Source: Candidatus Dadabacteria bacterium (GTDB lineage: Bacteria; Desulfobacterota_D; UBA1144; Nemesobacterales; JAJCZQ01). Taken from it: a stretch of DNA of 8,301 nucleotides. The notes beneath the pieces were generated by a model. It did not search any database. It was not told the DNA's origin and saw nothing but the letters and a program-made list of their open reading frames with translations. A program made the position numbers and the translations under genes. Location: assembly GCA_030624695.1 (NCBI GenBank), contig JAUXJP010000031.1, forward strand, positions 1 through 8,301, read 5' to 3'. Each line of letters opens with the position of its first letter. Positions within the stretch are counted from its first letter, which is position 1. Positions 1-6,721 of the stretch are shown here, piece after piece.

Positions 1-722
1 ACATTGATCTTACCTTTAATAAACAGCTCTTTTCCGGAAGAATCCTGGCTTACAATCAATTTGCTCTTATGTTTACTTGACTGGGCGGTATTGCTTATAT
101 TCAGGATATAAGCACTTGGTGTAATTTCTACTACAGGACTCTCCCAGCGTTTTCTTGGTGTTACGGTTACATCAATTGTGTTGTAGTTTAAAGAGAAAGC
201 GTCTATTGGTGGGCAATAATAATCCCCCCTCCATTCTCTTTTCCAACCCTTTCCATAGCTGATATTATCGAAATAACTATCATCCAGATATATATCACCC
301 TTGATCTTTTTTATTCCTTTTTTCCTCAGTTCCCTTGCAATTCCTATTAAATCATCAGTTGTTAAACTGGGATCTCCATATGCTTTAATGTATAACCCGC
401 CGAATAACGTGCCTTTGCTTAGTTCACCACCTGTATAAAACTCGGTTTTAAACCTGTAATTTTTGCCTAAAAGTGAAAGCGCTGCAAACGAAGAAATAAC
501 TTTATTATTTGAAGCAGGTATGAAATTCTTATTGGGATTATATTCAAATAATACCTTTCCGGTGTTTAATGATTTTACATAAACACCCAGCTTTCCATTG
601 CCTCTTGCTTCCTCAGGGACAAGGTTTATAAGCCTTTTTTGATAATTTGTTTTGCTAAATGCGGAAGCAGGGTGACAAACTATAAATAACAGTAAAATAA
701 ATATGATATTTCTATTAAACAT
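1..722 (-). CDS. dacB: D-alanyl-D-alanine carboxypeptidase/endopeptidase, peptidase S13 (N-terminal 240 residues; runs off left edge)
   Basis: A penicillin-binding-protein-type serine peptidase of family S13 (PBP4/DacB), which acts in the periplasm trimming or cleaving peptidoglycan cross-links. Translating the minus strand from the ATG at 722-720 gives an open frame to the window edge. Residues 1-21 form a classic signal peptide: basic start (MFNRN), hydrophobic core, and A19-S-A21 before the likely cut. The mature part carries the S13 active-site signature FIPASNNK, with S71-x-x-K74 as the expected nucleophile and general base. A GDPSL motif follows near residue 117, as is usual in this family. 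The later SxN and KTG motifs would lie outside the window. The start is 14 bp after the polA stop, with G-rich sequence overlapping that stop as a weak ribosome site, so it is probably cotranscribed with polA. Family assignment is firm; the exact carboxypeptidase/endopeptidase balance is not determinable. Confidence 0.92.
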   Translation of the reverse strand, partial: MFNRNIIFILLLFIVCHPASAFSKTNYQKRLINLVPEEARGNGKLGVYVKSLNTGKVLFEYNPNKNFIPASNNKVISSFAALSLLGKNYRFKTEFYTGGELSKGTLFGGLYIKAYGDPSLTTDDLIGIARELRKKGIKKIKGDIYLDDSYFDNISYGKGWKREWRGDYYCPPIDAFSLNYNTIDVTVTPRKRWESPVVEITPSAYILNISNTAQSSKHKSKLIVSQDSSGKELFIKGKIN

Positions 723-736
723 AATTTAATCCGCCC

Positions 737-3433
737 CTAATGAGCGTCTGCCCAGTTTGGCCCCGCACCAATATCAACTTTTAAAGGAACGCGGAGTTTA
801 TAGGCGTTTTCCATTTCGTTTTTAATTATTAGACTAATTTCATTAACCATATTCTCAGGTGATTCAACTATCAGTTCATCATGAACTTGTAAAATCATCT
901 TTGCATCATTGCCCTGAAGTTTTTCATCGATATTTATCATTGCCAGATTTATAATGTCTGCTGCTGAACCCTGAATAGGACTGTTTATAGCAGCCCTTTC
1001 ACCCATACCTCTTTGTATTCTGTTACTGGACAGCAGTTCCGGTATAGGCCTTCTTCTGCCAAGTATCGTAATAGCATACCCCCTTTCCTTGGATTCTTTG
1101 ATGGAGTTCTCAAGATAGGATTTAACATCCGGGTACGTACTAAAATATTCATCAATATATTTTTTCGATTCACCAATTGAAGTTCTTAGCTGTTTGGAAA
1201 GCCCAAAGGGGCTGATACCGTAAATTATGCCGAAATTAATATTTTTTGCGAGTCTCCTCATTTCTGGAGTAACATCATTTTCACTTACACCGAAAATATC
1301 CGAGGCCGTCTTACTATGAATATCCCTGTCATTCGCAAATGCATCTATTAACTCCTTATCACCGGAAAAGTGAGCAAGAAGGCGTAGTTCTATCTGCGAA
1401 TAATCAGCAGAGATAAAAGAACACCCCTCCCCGGGAATAAAAGCTTTTCTTATTCTCTTCCCTTCGGCAGTTTTAATTGGAATATTTTGAAGATTTGGAT
1501 CACTTGAGCTGACCCTCCCTGTGGAAGTTCCGACAGGATTATAGGATGTGTGTATTTTACCTGTTTTTGGGTAAATAATCTTGGGGAGTGCATCAATGTA
1601 GGTGGATTTCAATTTTGAAAGCCCACGGTACTTGAGAAGAAGCACGGGTACATCATGGTACTTGCATAAATCTTCAAGGACTTCGTGGTCTGTTGATGGC
1701 TCTCCTGTTTTAGTCCGTTTTTTAATTTCAAGACCAAGTTTTTCAAACAGTATTTTTCTGAGCTGGAGTGGAGAATTAAGGTTAAATTCCTCACCAGCAA
1801 TGGAGTATATTTTTTCTGTAATATCCGCAAGTTCAAGCTCAAACTCTTTAGAGAGTGAACCTAGAAGTTCGGTATCAATTAACACCCCTGCTTCCTCCAT
1901 CTTTGCAAGTACGGGAATAATTTTGACAACTTTTTCCCTGTAAACATATTCAAGGTCATTATCCTGAAGTTGTTTAATTAAATAATGGTAAAGTTTTATT
2001 GCTACGTCTGCATCTTCGCACGAATATTTCATTGCCGTTTTCAGGTCGACTTCATTAAAAAGAATCCTGGTTTTTCCTTTTTTAGTCACATCATCGTAAG
2101 AAATCATCGTATGTCCGAGCATGCTTTGGGAAAGTTTATCCAGTTTAAAACTTTGCCTCGATGAATCCAGAAGGTGAGCAGCAAGCATTGAGTCAAAATA
2201 GATTCCTTTCAGTTCCACGCCATATTTATTCAGAACTACCATTTCGTATTTTATATTCTGGCCTATTTTTCTAATTGATTTATCTTCCAAGATGCATTTC
2301 AGCCTGCTTATAACTAAATCAAGGCTTAGCTGTACTGTATCTTCATCATGTGCTACAGGTACATAATATCCCTCGTCTTCCTCAGGAGTTAGAGAAAAAC
2401 CAACAATTTCTGCAAATATAGGAAGGCGAGATGTTGTTTCAAGATCTATGGAAAGTTCACCTGTTTCTTGTATTTTTCTTATTACCTCATCCAGCTCACC
2501 TTCTGTTAAAATAAGCTTATAGTTTTTGTAATGTATTACCGAACTTTCATCTTCAGAGATTGTTTCACGGGGTGAACTACTCCCCCCGAGTTCTTTCTTT
2601 AAATTACTGAACTCAAACAAATCAAACAGTTTGTTTAGTTCATCGGCATTAAAATTCTGAAATCCAAACTTCTTGTAGTCTTTTTCTATGTCTTCAACAT
2701 CTGTTTTAATTGTTACAAGTTCTTTGCTGAGAAATGCATTGTCTTTACAATTTTCTAGGTTCTCTTTTTGCTTACCCTTTAGTTCTCCAATATTGTCATA
2801 AACCCCTTCAAGTGAACTGTACTGAGCAATTAACTTTGAAGCAGTTTTTTCACCTATCCCCTTTACGCCCGGAATGTTATCCACCTGGTCCCCTGATAAC
2901 GCGAGGACATCTATAACATTTTCAGGTCCTACGCCGAATCTTTTTTTAACTTCCTCGATATCAGTAACTTTGTTTTTCATCGTATCAAGAAGTTTTATAT
3001 TGGAAGATACGAGCTGGTAAAAATCCTTGTCCCCGGTAACAAGGACAATATCAATCTTTTTATCTTCATTTTCCTTTGCAATAGTACCAATTAGGTCATC
3101 AGCTTCGAACCCGTCTTTTTGGACAATGGGAATAGAAAATGCCCTTACAACATCAAAAATTTTATCAAACTGTGGTATCAGGTCATCGGGCGGTTTGTCC
3201 CTGTTGGCTTTATACAATGGATAAATGTCACTTCTGAATGTCCTCGTTTTTGAATCAAATACCATTGCAACGTATTTAGGATCATAGTCCTTAATAAATT
3301 TAAATAGCATTGAAGTAAAACCGTATATCGCATTTGTGGGAAACCCAGAGGAAGTACTAAGATGCCTTATGGCAAAGTAAGCTCTAAATATATAAGAACT
3401 TCCGTCTATCAGGTATAGCGTTGGCTGTGACAT
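737..3433 (-). CDS. polA: DNA polymerase I, with 5' nuclease, proofreading and polymerase domains
   Basis: Replicative gap filling, Okazaki-fragment primer removal and repair synthesis. The 898 residues contain all three Pol I domains. The 5' nuclease (about 1-285) has D10, D60, E110-x-D112-D113, D135-x-D137 and the helix-hairpin-helix region GDQVDNIPGVKGIG at 181-194. A short Ser/Glu-rich linker follows (284-298). The 3'-5' exonuclease domain (about 300-485) has D330-x-E332 and Y470-xxx-D474, but E397 sits where E. coli has catalytic D424. The polymerase (about 500-898) has motif A DYSQIELR (D677, steric-gate E682), the O helix R726-xxx-K730-xxx-F734-xxx-Y738, and motif C VHDE (D852). Phenylalanine at 734 is the usual non-T7 form. 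The ATG at 3433 gives a normal N-terminus (LIDGSSYIFRAY close to the start). It has no Shine-Dalgarno sequence but a strong promoter directly upstream. The TAG stop at 737 is 14 bp before dacB. Confidence 0.98.
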   Translation of the reverse strand: MSQPTLYLIDGSSYIFRAYFAIRHLSTSSGFPTNAIYGFTSMLFKFIKDYDPKYVAMVFDSKTRTFRSDIYPLYKANRDKPPDDLIPQFDKIFDVVRAFSIPIVQKDGFEADDLIGTIAKENEDKKIDIVLVTGDKDFYQLVSSNIKLLDTMKNKVTDIEEVKKRFGVGPENVIDVLALSGDQVDNIPGVKGIGEKTASKLIAQYSSLEGVYDNIGELKGKQKENLENCKDNAFLSKELVTIKTDVEDIEKDYKKFGFQNFNADELNKLFDLFEFSNLKKELGGSSSPRETISEDESSVIHYKNYKLILTEGELDEVIRKIQETGELSIDLETTSRLPIFAEIVGFSLTPEEDEGYYVPVAHDEDTVQLSLDLVISRLKCILEDKSIRKIGQNIKYEMVVLNKYGVELKGIYFDSMLAAHLLDSSRQSFKLDKLSQSMLGHTMISYDDVTKKGKTRILFNEVDLKTAMKYSCEDADVAIKLYHYLIKQLQDNDLEYVYREKVVKIIPVLAKMEEAGVLIDTELLGSLSKEFELELADITEKIYSIAGEEFNLNSPLQLRKILFEKLGLEIKKRTKTGEPSTDHEVLEDLCKYHDVPVLLLKYRGLSKLKSTYIDALPKIIYPKTGKIHTSYNPVGTSTGRVSSSDPNLQNIPIKTAEGKRIRKAFIPGEGCSFISADYSQIELRLLAHFSGDKELIDAFANDRDIHSKTASDIFGVSENDVTPEMRRLAKNINFGIIYGISPFGLSKQLRTSIGESKKYIDEYFSTYPDVKSYLENSIKESKERGYAITILGRRRPIPELLSSNRIQRGMGERAAINSPIQGSAADIINLAMINIDEKLQGNDAKMILQVHDELIVESPENMVNEISLIIKNEMENAYKLRVPLKVDIGAGPNWADAH

Positions 3434-3441
3434 AAGCCTAA

Positions 3442-3470
3442 ATTGTAGTTTTTTGAATCGTTGCTGTCAA
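3442..3470 (-). promoter_or_regulatory. Sigma-70 promoter of polA
   Basis: On the minus strand there is a perfect -35 box TTGACA (3470-3465), exactly 17 bp, then TACAAT (3447-3442), five of six matches to the -10 consensus. It lies in the 45-bp gap between the methyltransferase stop and polA. Normal start-site spacing (about 7 nt past the -10 box) puts +1 near 3435-3436, only about 2-3 nt before the ATG at 3433, so the transcript would be virtually leaderless. This is prediction from sequence; the match quality is high. Confidence 0.75.
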
Positions 3471-3478
3471 AATTTAGT

Positions 3479-4063
3479 TCACTTTTTTTTAGCACAGTAC
3501 ACAAAACCGGGAGGAAGATTACTCCAGACTGTGCGTGTTTTAATTACATATGGAAACATGCTGTGGAGCTTGGATCTGAATCTTTGTGCAGTTGGGAAGG
3601 CAAGTCCATGGACATATGCCAGTGTTAATAGTTTTCCGCCGGGTTTTAAAATATCATAAATTGTGTGTAGGAGCTTGTCCTGGAGATCGGAACCAAACGC
3701 TGCCCATGGCAACGCTGAAATTATACAGTCGCAGGACTCTTTACCATGCTTTTCAAGATAAAGCCGTGCATTTTCAGCACTGTCATTATAAACAATTGCA
3801 TCGGGGCAGCGTTCTTTTGTTGCCTCGACAAATTTGGGGTTAATTTCAAGGGCGAAGAAAACTGTATCACTTGAAATTTTATCAAGTATCTTTTCAGTAA
3901 AGACACCTGTTCCTGGACCTAATTCGATAACAGTCTTTGCTTTTTCAAGCTGGGCGGTATCAGTAATGAGGTCACTGATTTCTTCACACGAAGGGGCTAT
4001 AGCACCCGTTCTGCGGGGATAAACCAACACCTGTTTTAAATATTCAAATACACTAAATTTCAT
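3479..4063 (-). CDS. Class I SAM-dependent methyltransferase, phospholipid N-methyltransferase (PmtA/COG3963)-like
   Basis: A 194-residue Rossmann-fold methyltransferase. The SAM-binding glycine motif is VIELGPGTG (residues 45-53), followed by the acidic second-strand residue in ALEIN (E73) and a post-II motif SALPW (116-120). The N-terminal PRRTGAIAPS stretch (16-25) and the C-terminal NLPPGFVYC are features I associate with the PmtA/COG3963 phospholipid N-methyltransferase group rather than with KsgA-type rRNA dimethylases, whose NLPY motif is absent. There is no signal peptide or membrane span, so it is cytosolic or peripheral on the membrane. It is the first leftward gene, 45 bp upstream of polA. 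The ATG at 4063 has no Shine-Dalgarno sequence. The last codons are AAA AAA AAG before TGA, an A8 run. The substrate is uncertain: phosphatidylethanolamine is the family precedent, but many COG3963 members are untested. Confidence 0.8.
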   Translation of the reverse strand: MKFSVFEYLKQVLVYPRRTGAIAPSCEEISDLITDTAQLEKAKTVIELGPGTGVFTEKILDKISSDTVFFALEINPKFVEATKERCPDAIVYNDSAENARLYLEKHGKESCDCIISALPWAAFGSDLQDKLLHTIYDILKPGGKLLTLAYVHGLAFPTAQRFRSKLHSMFPYVIKTRTVWSNLPPGFVYCAKKK

Positions 4064-4071
4064 ATTAAATT

Positions 4072-4101
4072 TTTATATTATGAAAATCTGTTCAATGTCC
4101 C
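4072..4101 (-). promoter_or_regulatory. Candidate promoter for the leftward methyltransferase gene
   Basis: On the minus strand GGGACA (4101-4096, four of six to the -35 consensus), an 18-bp spacer and TATAAA (4077-4072, five of six to the -10 consensus). The start site would fall near 4065, two bases before the ATG at 4063, again an almost leaderless layout like that of polA. The -35 is poor and the DNA is AT-rich, so chance is a real alternative. Confidence 0.35.
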
Positions 4102-4134
4102 GAGTATTTTGTAAAATTACATCTATTTTAATTA

Positions 4135-4224
4135 TATTTATTAATTTGTCCAATATTTATGAGTATTATATTTATAGGTTATGTATTTATGGGATTTGAC
4201 TTTGGATTTTCTGTATGATAAATA
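4135..4224 (+). repeat. TATTTAT direct-repeat array with one inverted copy upstream of ffh
   Basis: TATTTAT occurs at 4135, 4154, 4169 and 4184. The last three are exactly 15 bp apart and extend into a similar purine tail: TATTTATGAG, TATTTATAGG, TATTTATGGG. An inverted copy (ATAAATA) lies at 4218-4224, overlapping the candidate ffh -10 box. The array ends 2 bp before the candidate -35 box. It could be a regulator-binding array or an AT-rich upstream element for RNA polymerase. Local composition is so AT-rich that part of the pattern could be chance. Confidence 0.4.
4196..4222 (+). promoter_or_regulatory. Candidate promoter of the ffh operon
   Basis: TTGACT (4196-4201, five of six to the -35 consensus), a 15-bp spacer, and GATAAA (4217-4222, four of six). 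A better-looking TATGAT at 4214 is only 12 bp away, too close to pair. A start near 4229 would give a leader of about 38 nt lacking any Shine-Dalgarno sequence. The -35 box is convincing; the -10 is weak and the spacing short. Confidence 0.4.
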
Positions 4225-4266
4225 TCCAGTTCTTTTTTAAAATAAATTATTATATTGTGATAGAAA

Positions 4267-5601
4267 ATGTTTGAAGGTATATCAGAAAAACTAAATACTA
4301 CTTTAAAGAAAATCCGTGGATACGGAAAACTCAGCGAAGAGAATATCCAGGAATCACTAAGGGAGGTAAGGTTAAGCCTTCTCGAAGCGGATGTAAATTT
4401 TAAAGTAGTACGTGACTTTATCGAGTCAGTTAAGCAGCGCGCTATGGGAGCTGAAGTAGCGGACAGTCTTTCCCCCGGGCAGCAGTTCGTAAAAATTGTA
4501 CATGAAGAAATGATTCATGTACTTGGAGAAAAATCTTCAGAACTCGATCTCAATGCTGCTCCTCCTGTTGTTATTATGCTCGTGGGTCTTCAGGGCTCAG
4601 GTAAAACAACAACATCTTCGAAACTAGCAGCCTACCTGGTTAAAAATTTGAAAAGAAAACCCTTGCTTGTTCCGGCTGATGTCTACAGGCCTGCTGCAAT
4701 CGAACAGTTGAAGGTACTTGGCCAAAGCATTGATGTACCAGTATTTGATACTCAGCAGGGTTCAGACCCCGTGGATATATGTAATGAAGCAAAAAAGTTT
4801 TCTGAACTTAATGGGTATGACACTTTAATAATAGATACTGCTGGACGGCTTCATATAGATCAGGAGCTTATGGATGAGCTTATAGCTATTAAGGATTCTG
4901 TAAATCCCCAGGAGATACTGCTTGTAGCTGATGCTATGACCGGACAGGATGCAGTAAATGTTTCCGAAAGTTTTAATGAAGCCCTGGACATAAACGGCGT
5001 AGTTCTTACAAAAATGGATGGTGATGCAAGGGGCGGTGCTGCACTATCTATTAAAGCAGTAACCGGCAAGCCAATCAAATTCTTTGGAATCGGTGAAAAG
5101 CTCGATGCCCTGGAAGTTTTTCATCCGGACAGAATAGCGTCCAGAATACTTGGAATGGGTGATGTACTTACCCTTATAGAAAAAGCACAGGATGTTTTTG
5201 AAGATAAACAAGCGGAAAAGATGGCCAAAAAAATCCTCAAGAAACAGTTCTCTCTTGAAGATTTCAAGGAATCAATTATTGCCATGAACAAACTCGGCCC
5301 TTTGGAAAATGTTACTGATATGATCCCGGGAATGAAGAATGTATCTAAGAATGCAAATGCTATGCAGCTTGCTGAGAATGAACTGAAAAGATCAATAGCT
5401 ATTATTAATTCAATGACTCCAAGGGAACGAAAAAACCATGCTATCTTAAATGGAAGCAGAAGAAAAAGGGTAGCAAAAGGCAGTGGCACAAGGGTGGAAG
5501 ATGTGAATAAAATGATTAAGAACTTCATGCAGATGCAGAAAATGATGAAGAATATGGGTAAAATGGGGAAATTAGCAAATAAGATGATGAAATATATGTA
5601 G
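4267..5601 (+). CDS. ffh: Signal recognition particle protein Ffh (SRP54)
   Basis: The GTPase that, bound to 4.5S/SRP RNA, recognises hydrophobic signal sequences on ribosomes and hands them to FtsY at the membrane. At 444 residues it has the normal family length. Domains: helical N domain (1 to about 95); G domain (about 98-295) with P-loop GLQGSGKTTT (107-116), DVYRPAAIEQL (138-148), DTAGR (190-194), TKMD (248-251) and GIGE (274-277); and the methionine-rich M domain (about 300-444). The M domain shows LGPLENVTDMIPG (343-355), SMTPRER (382-388) and the SRP-RNA-binding stretch GSRRKRVAKGSGT (396-408). Nine of the last 24 residues are methionine, the signal-peptide-binding bristles. It is the first rightward gene. 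The ATG is preceded by AT-rich sequence without a Shine-Dalgarno site, but the MFEGISEKL start is standard for the family. Confidence 0.98.
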   Translation: MFEGISEKLNTTLKKIRGYGKLSEENIQESLREVRLSLLEADVNFKVVRDFIESVKQRAMGAEVADSLSPGQQFVKIVHEEMIHVLGEKSSELDLNAAPPVVIMLVGLQGSGKTTTSSKLAAYLVKNLKRKPLLVPADVYRPAAIEQLKVLGQSIDVPVFDTQQGSDPVDICNEAKKFSELNGYDTLIIDTAGRLHIDQELMDELIAIKDSVNPQEILLVADAMTGQDAVNVSESFNEALDINGVVLTKMDGDARGGAALSIKAVTGKPIKFFGIGEKLDALEVFHPDRIASRILGMGDVLTLIEKAQDVFEDKQAEKMAKKILKKQFSLEDFKESIIAMNKLGPLENVTDMIPGMKNVSKNANAMQLAENELKRSIAIINSMTPRERKNHAILNGSRRKRVAKGSGTRVEDVNKMIKNFMQMQKMMKNMGKMGKLANKMMKYM

Positions 5602-5638
5602 AAAAAAAAATTAAATAGTATAGGATGTTTAAATAGAC

Positions 5639-5645
5639 AGGAGGT
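5639..5645 (+). promoter_or_regulatory. Shine-Dalgarno site that fixes the TTG start of rpsP
   Basis: AGGAGGT is a full match to the anti-Shine-Dalgarno core, 9 nt before TTG at 5655. It supports TTG as the initiation codon over the in-frame ATG six codons later. Confidence 0.85.
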
Positions 5646-5654
5646 AGTTAGAAT

Positions 5655-5888
5655 TTGGTTAAAATAAGACTTATGAGATTGGGAGCGAAAAAACGGCCGT
5701 TCTACAGAATTGTAGCAGCAGACGTTCGTGCACCAAGAGACGGAAAGTTCCTGGAAATATTAGGGTATTATGATCCAACAAAAGATCCACATGTATTAAA
5801 AGTAGATGAAGATAAAGTGAAAAGCTGGTTGGGTAACGGCGCACAACCTACAAACAGGGTGAAAAAACTTATTACTAATTTAATATAA
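5655..5888 (+). CDS. rpsP: 30S ribosomal protein bS16
   Basis: Small-subunit assembly protein that binds 16S rRNA. It has 77 residues, close to the usual length of about 80. The family signature is at the very start: [20 protein letters not shown], followed by [21 protein letters not shown]. The start is TTG, chosen because the family begins MVKIRL and because a perfect AGGAGGT lies 9 nt upstream; the ATG at residue 7 would remove a conserved strand. It follows ffh by 53 bp with no terminator between them, and is followed by khpA after 65 bp. Confidence 0.97.
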   Translation: MVKIRLMRLGAKKRPFYRIVAADVRAPRDGKFLEILGYYDPTKDPHVLKVDEDKVKSWLGNGAQPTNRVKKLITNLI

Positions 5889-5891
5889 ATT

Positions 5892-5907
5892 AGGTGGTAA
5901 ACCACTT
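5892..5907 (+). other. Small hairpin in the rpsP-khpA spacer
   Basis: Six stem pairs (AGGTGG with CCACTT, including one G-U) enclose a TAAA loop, starting 3 bp after the rpsP stop. The sequence downstream is TATATTAATTT, without a proper T tract, so it is at best a weak attenuator or an mRNA-processing/stability hairpin rather than a full terminator. Structure only; no function is shown. Confidence 0.3.
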
Positions 5908-5939
5908 TATATATTAATTTCTCAGCAGCTTCTATAATT

Positions 5940-5946
5940 GGGAGGT
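5940..5946 (+). promoter_or_regulatory. Shine-Dalgarno site that fixes the TTG start of khpA
   Basis: GGGAGGT, 7 nt before TTG at 5954. It is the only strong ribosome-binding site near the start of the conserved KH protein frame, so it decides the start. Confidence 0.8.
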
Positions 5947-5953
5947 AAAGAAA

Positions 5954-6193
5954 TTGGAAAACCTTACGGAGTTGGTAACTACCTTAGCGAAAGCACTTGT
6001 TGATTTTCCTGATCAGGTCAGAGTAACTGAGGTATCCGGTGAACAGACTGCCGTTTTTGAACTTCATGTTGCACATGAGGATCTCGGTAAAATAATCGGG
6101 AAACAGGGAAAAACTGCAAGGGCAATACGTACTATCCTTAGCGCATCAGCTGCTAAATTAAAAAAGAGGGTTGTACTGGAAATTATCGAGTAA
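5954..6193 (+). CDS. khpA: KH-domain RNA-binding protein KhpA (YlqC/UPF0109 family)
   Basis: A single-domain RNA-binding protein of 79 residues, the normal size. The type II KH core is clear: [18 protein letters not shown] (residues 45-62), with the RNA-gripping GxxG loop at G49-K-Q-G52. In Gram-positives the family partners with KhpB/Jag and affects cell division and mRNA regulation; in this lineage the role is inferred only. Its place between rpsP and rimM is the standard one. The start is TTG with a strong GGGAGGT 7 nt upstream. Its TAA stop is followed by rimM after 3 bp, suggesting translational coupling. Confidence 0.95.
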   Translation: MENLTELVTTLAKALVDFPDQVRVTEVSGEQTAVFELHVAHEDLGKIIGKQGKTARAIRTILSASAAKLKKRVVLEIIE

Positions 6194-6196
6194 TAA

Positions 6197-6700
6197 ATGG
6201 ATCTCATCGCTTATGGCAAAGTAATTAAGCCACATGGACTTTCGGGTGAGGTAAAAGTTCTTCCATTCAGCGGTGAATTCAGCAGTTTTGAGAATTTCAA
6301 AAATTTATATATTTCCCAGGAAATAAATAATCCCCCTAGATTTGTAATATCCCGCAGTAGAAACCAGAAGAACAATATTATCGTTAAGCTTCAGGGCATA
6401 GATTCTATTGATGATGCTGAGCGGCTTAAGGGTTTAACGGTTTTTATTGATAAAAAGGAACTCCCCAAAAAAGCAGATGATGAATACTACTGGTTTGAGT
6501 TGATAGGTATGGATGTATTTAATAACGAGGACAAATTGATCGGTAAAGTTAAGGATATTATTGATAATACTGCCCAGCCTATACTTGTAATTAACAATAA
6601 CTCTGAGGAATATCTTGTCCCTTTGGTAGAAAAATTTGTTGAGGATATAGACCTTACAAACTCTAAAATTGTGATAAACCCTATTGAAGGTTTAATCTGA
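6197..6700 (+). CDS. rimM: Ribosome maturation factor RimM
   Basis: 16S rRNA processing/30S head assembly factor that binds ribosomal protein uS19. It has 167 residues, the normal length. The N-terminal RimM domain starts with AYGKVIKPHGLSGEVKV (5-21) and runs through DDAERLKGLTVFI (72-84). The C-terminal PRC-barrel domain begins at YYWFELIG (97-104) and ends with EYLVPLVEKFVEDID and VINPIEGLI. The ATG starts 3 bp after the khpA stop, with only a weak GAG nearby, so it probably depends on ribosomes finishing khpA. trmD follows after 21 bp. Confidence 0.97.
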   Translation: MDLIAYGKVIKPHGLSGEVKVLPFSGEFSSFENFKNLYISQEINNPPRFVISRSRNQKNNIIVKLQGIDSIDDAERLKGLTVFIDKKELPKKADDEYYWFELIGMDVFNNEDKLIGKVKDIIDNTAQPILVINNNSEEYLVPLVEKFVEDIDLTNSKIVINPIEGLI

Positions 6701-6721
6701 ATACTTTAATTTACAACTAAA

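Larger units (their letters stand above)
4064..4266. promoter_or_regulatory. Divergent AT-rich intergenic region between the methyltransferase and ffh
   Basis: This 203-bp spacer is the only sizeable non-coding stretch and must hold the start signals for both divergent gene sets. It is strongly AT-rich, contains no convincing small ORF, tRNA or terminator hairpin, and carries a repeated TATTTAT element. Candidate promoters for each direction are listed separately. Neither flanking ATG has a Shine-Dalgarno sequence. Confidence 0.6.

Noticed and set aside
660..722. Cys16 in the dacB leader as a lipoprotein attachment site
   Set aside because: The residues before it are F-I-V, with Val at -1 instead of Gly/Ala/Ser, and a good signal peptidase I site (A19-S-A21) follows.
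1602..1943. Open frame of 113 codons on the plus strand inside polA
   Set aside because: Antisense to the conserved Pol I coding frame, with no start signal and Ser-rich low-complexity content typical of a shadow frame.
3479..4063. KsgA/Erm-type rRNA adenine dimethyltransferase
   Set aside because: It shares the GPGTG motif, but lacks the NLPY catalytic motif and is shorter than KsgA (194 against about 270 residues); SALPW and NLPPGF fit the PmtA-like group better.
5121..5528. Open frame of 135 codons antisense to ffh
   Set aside because: It lies entirely opposite the conserved ffh G/M domain, has no ribosome site, and its hydrophobic Ser/Phe/Ile-rich product is what the reverse complement of a Lys/Glu/Met-rich gene gives.
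5602..5654. Run of A residues after the ffh stop as a terminator
   Set aside because: No GC-rich hairpin precedes a T tract on the coding strand; the spacer simply leads into the rpsP ribosome site, fitting one continuous operon.
5933..5938. Perfect TATAAT before khpA
   Set aside because: No -35-like hexamer at 16-18 bp upstream, and the transcript start would fall within the Shine-Dalgarno site of khpA.
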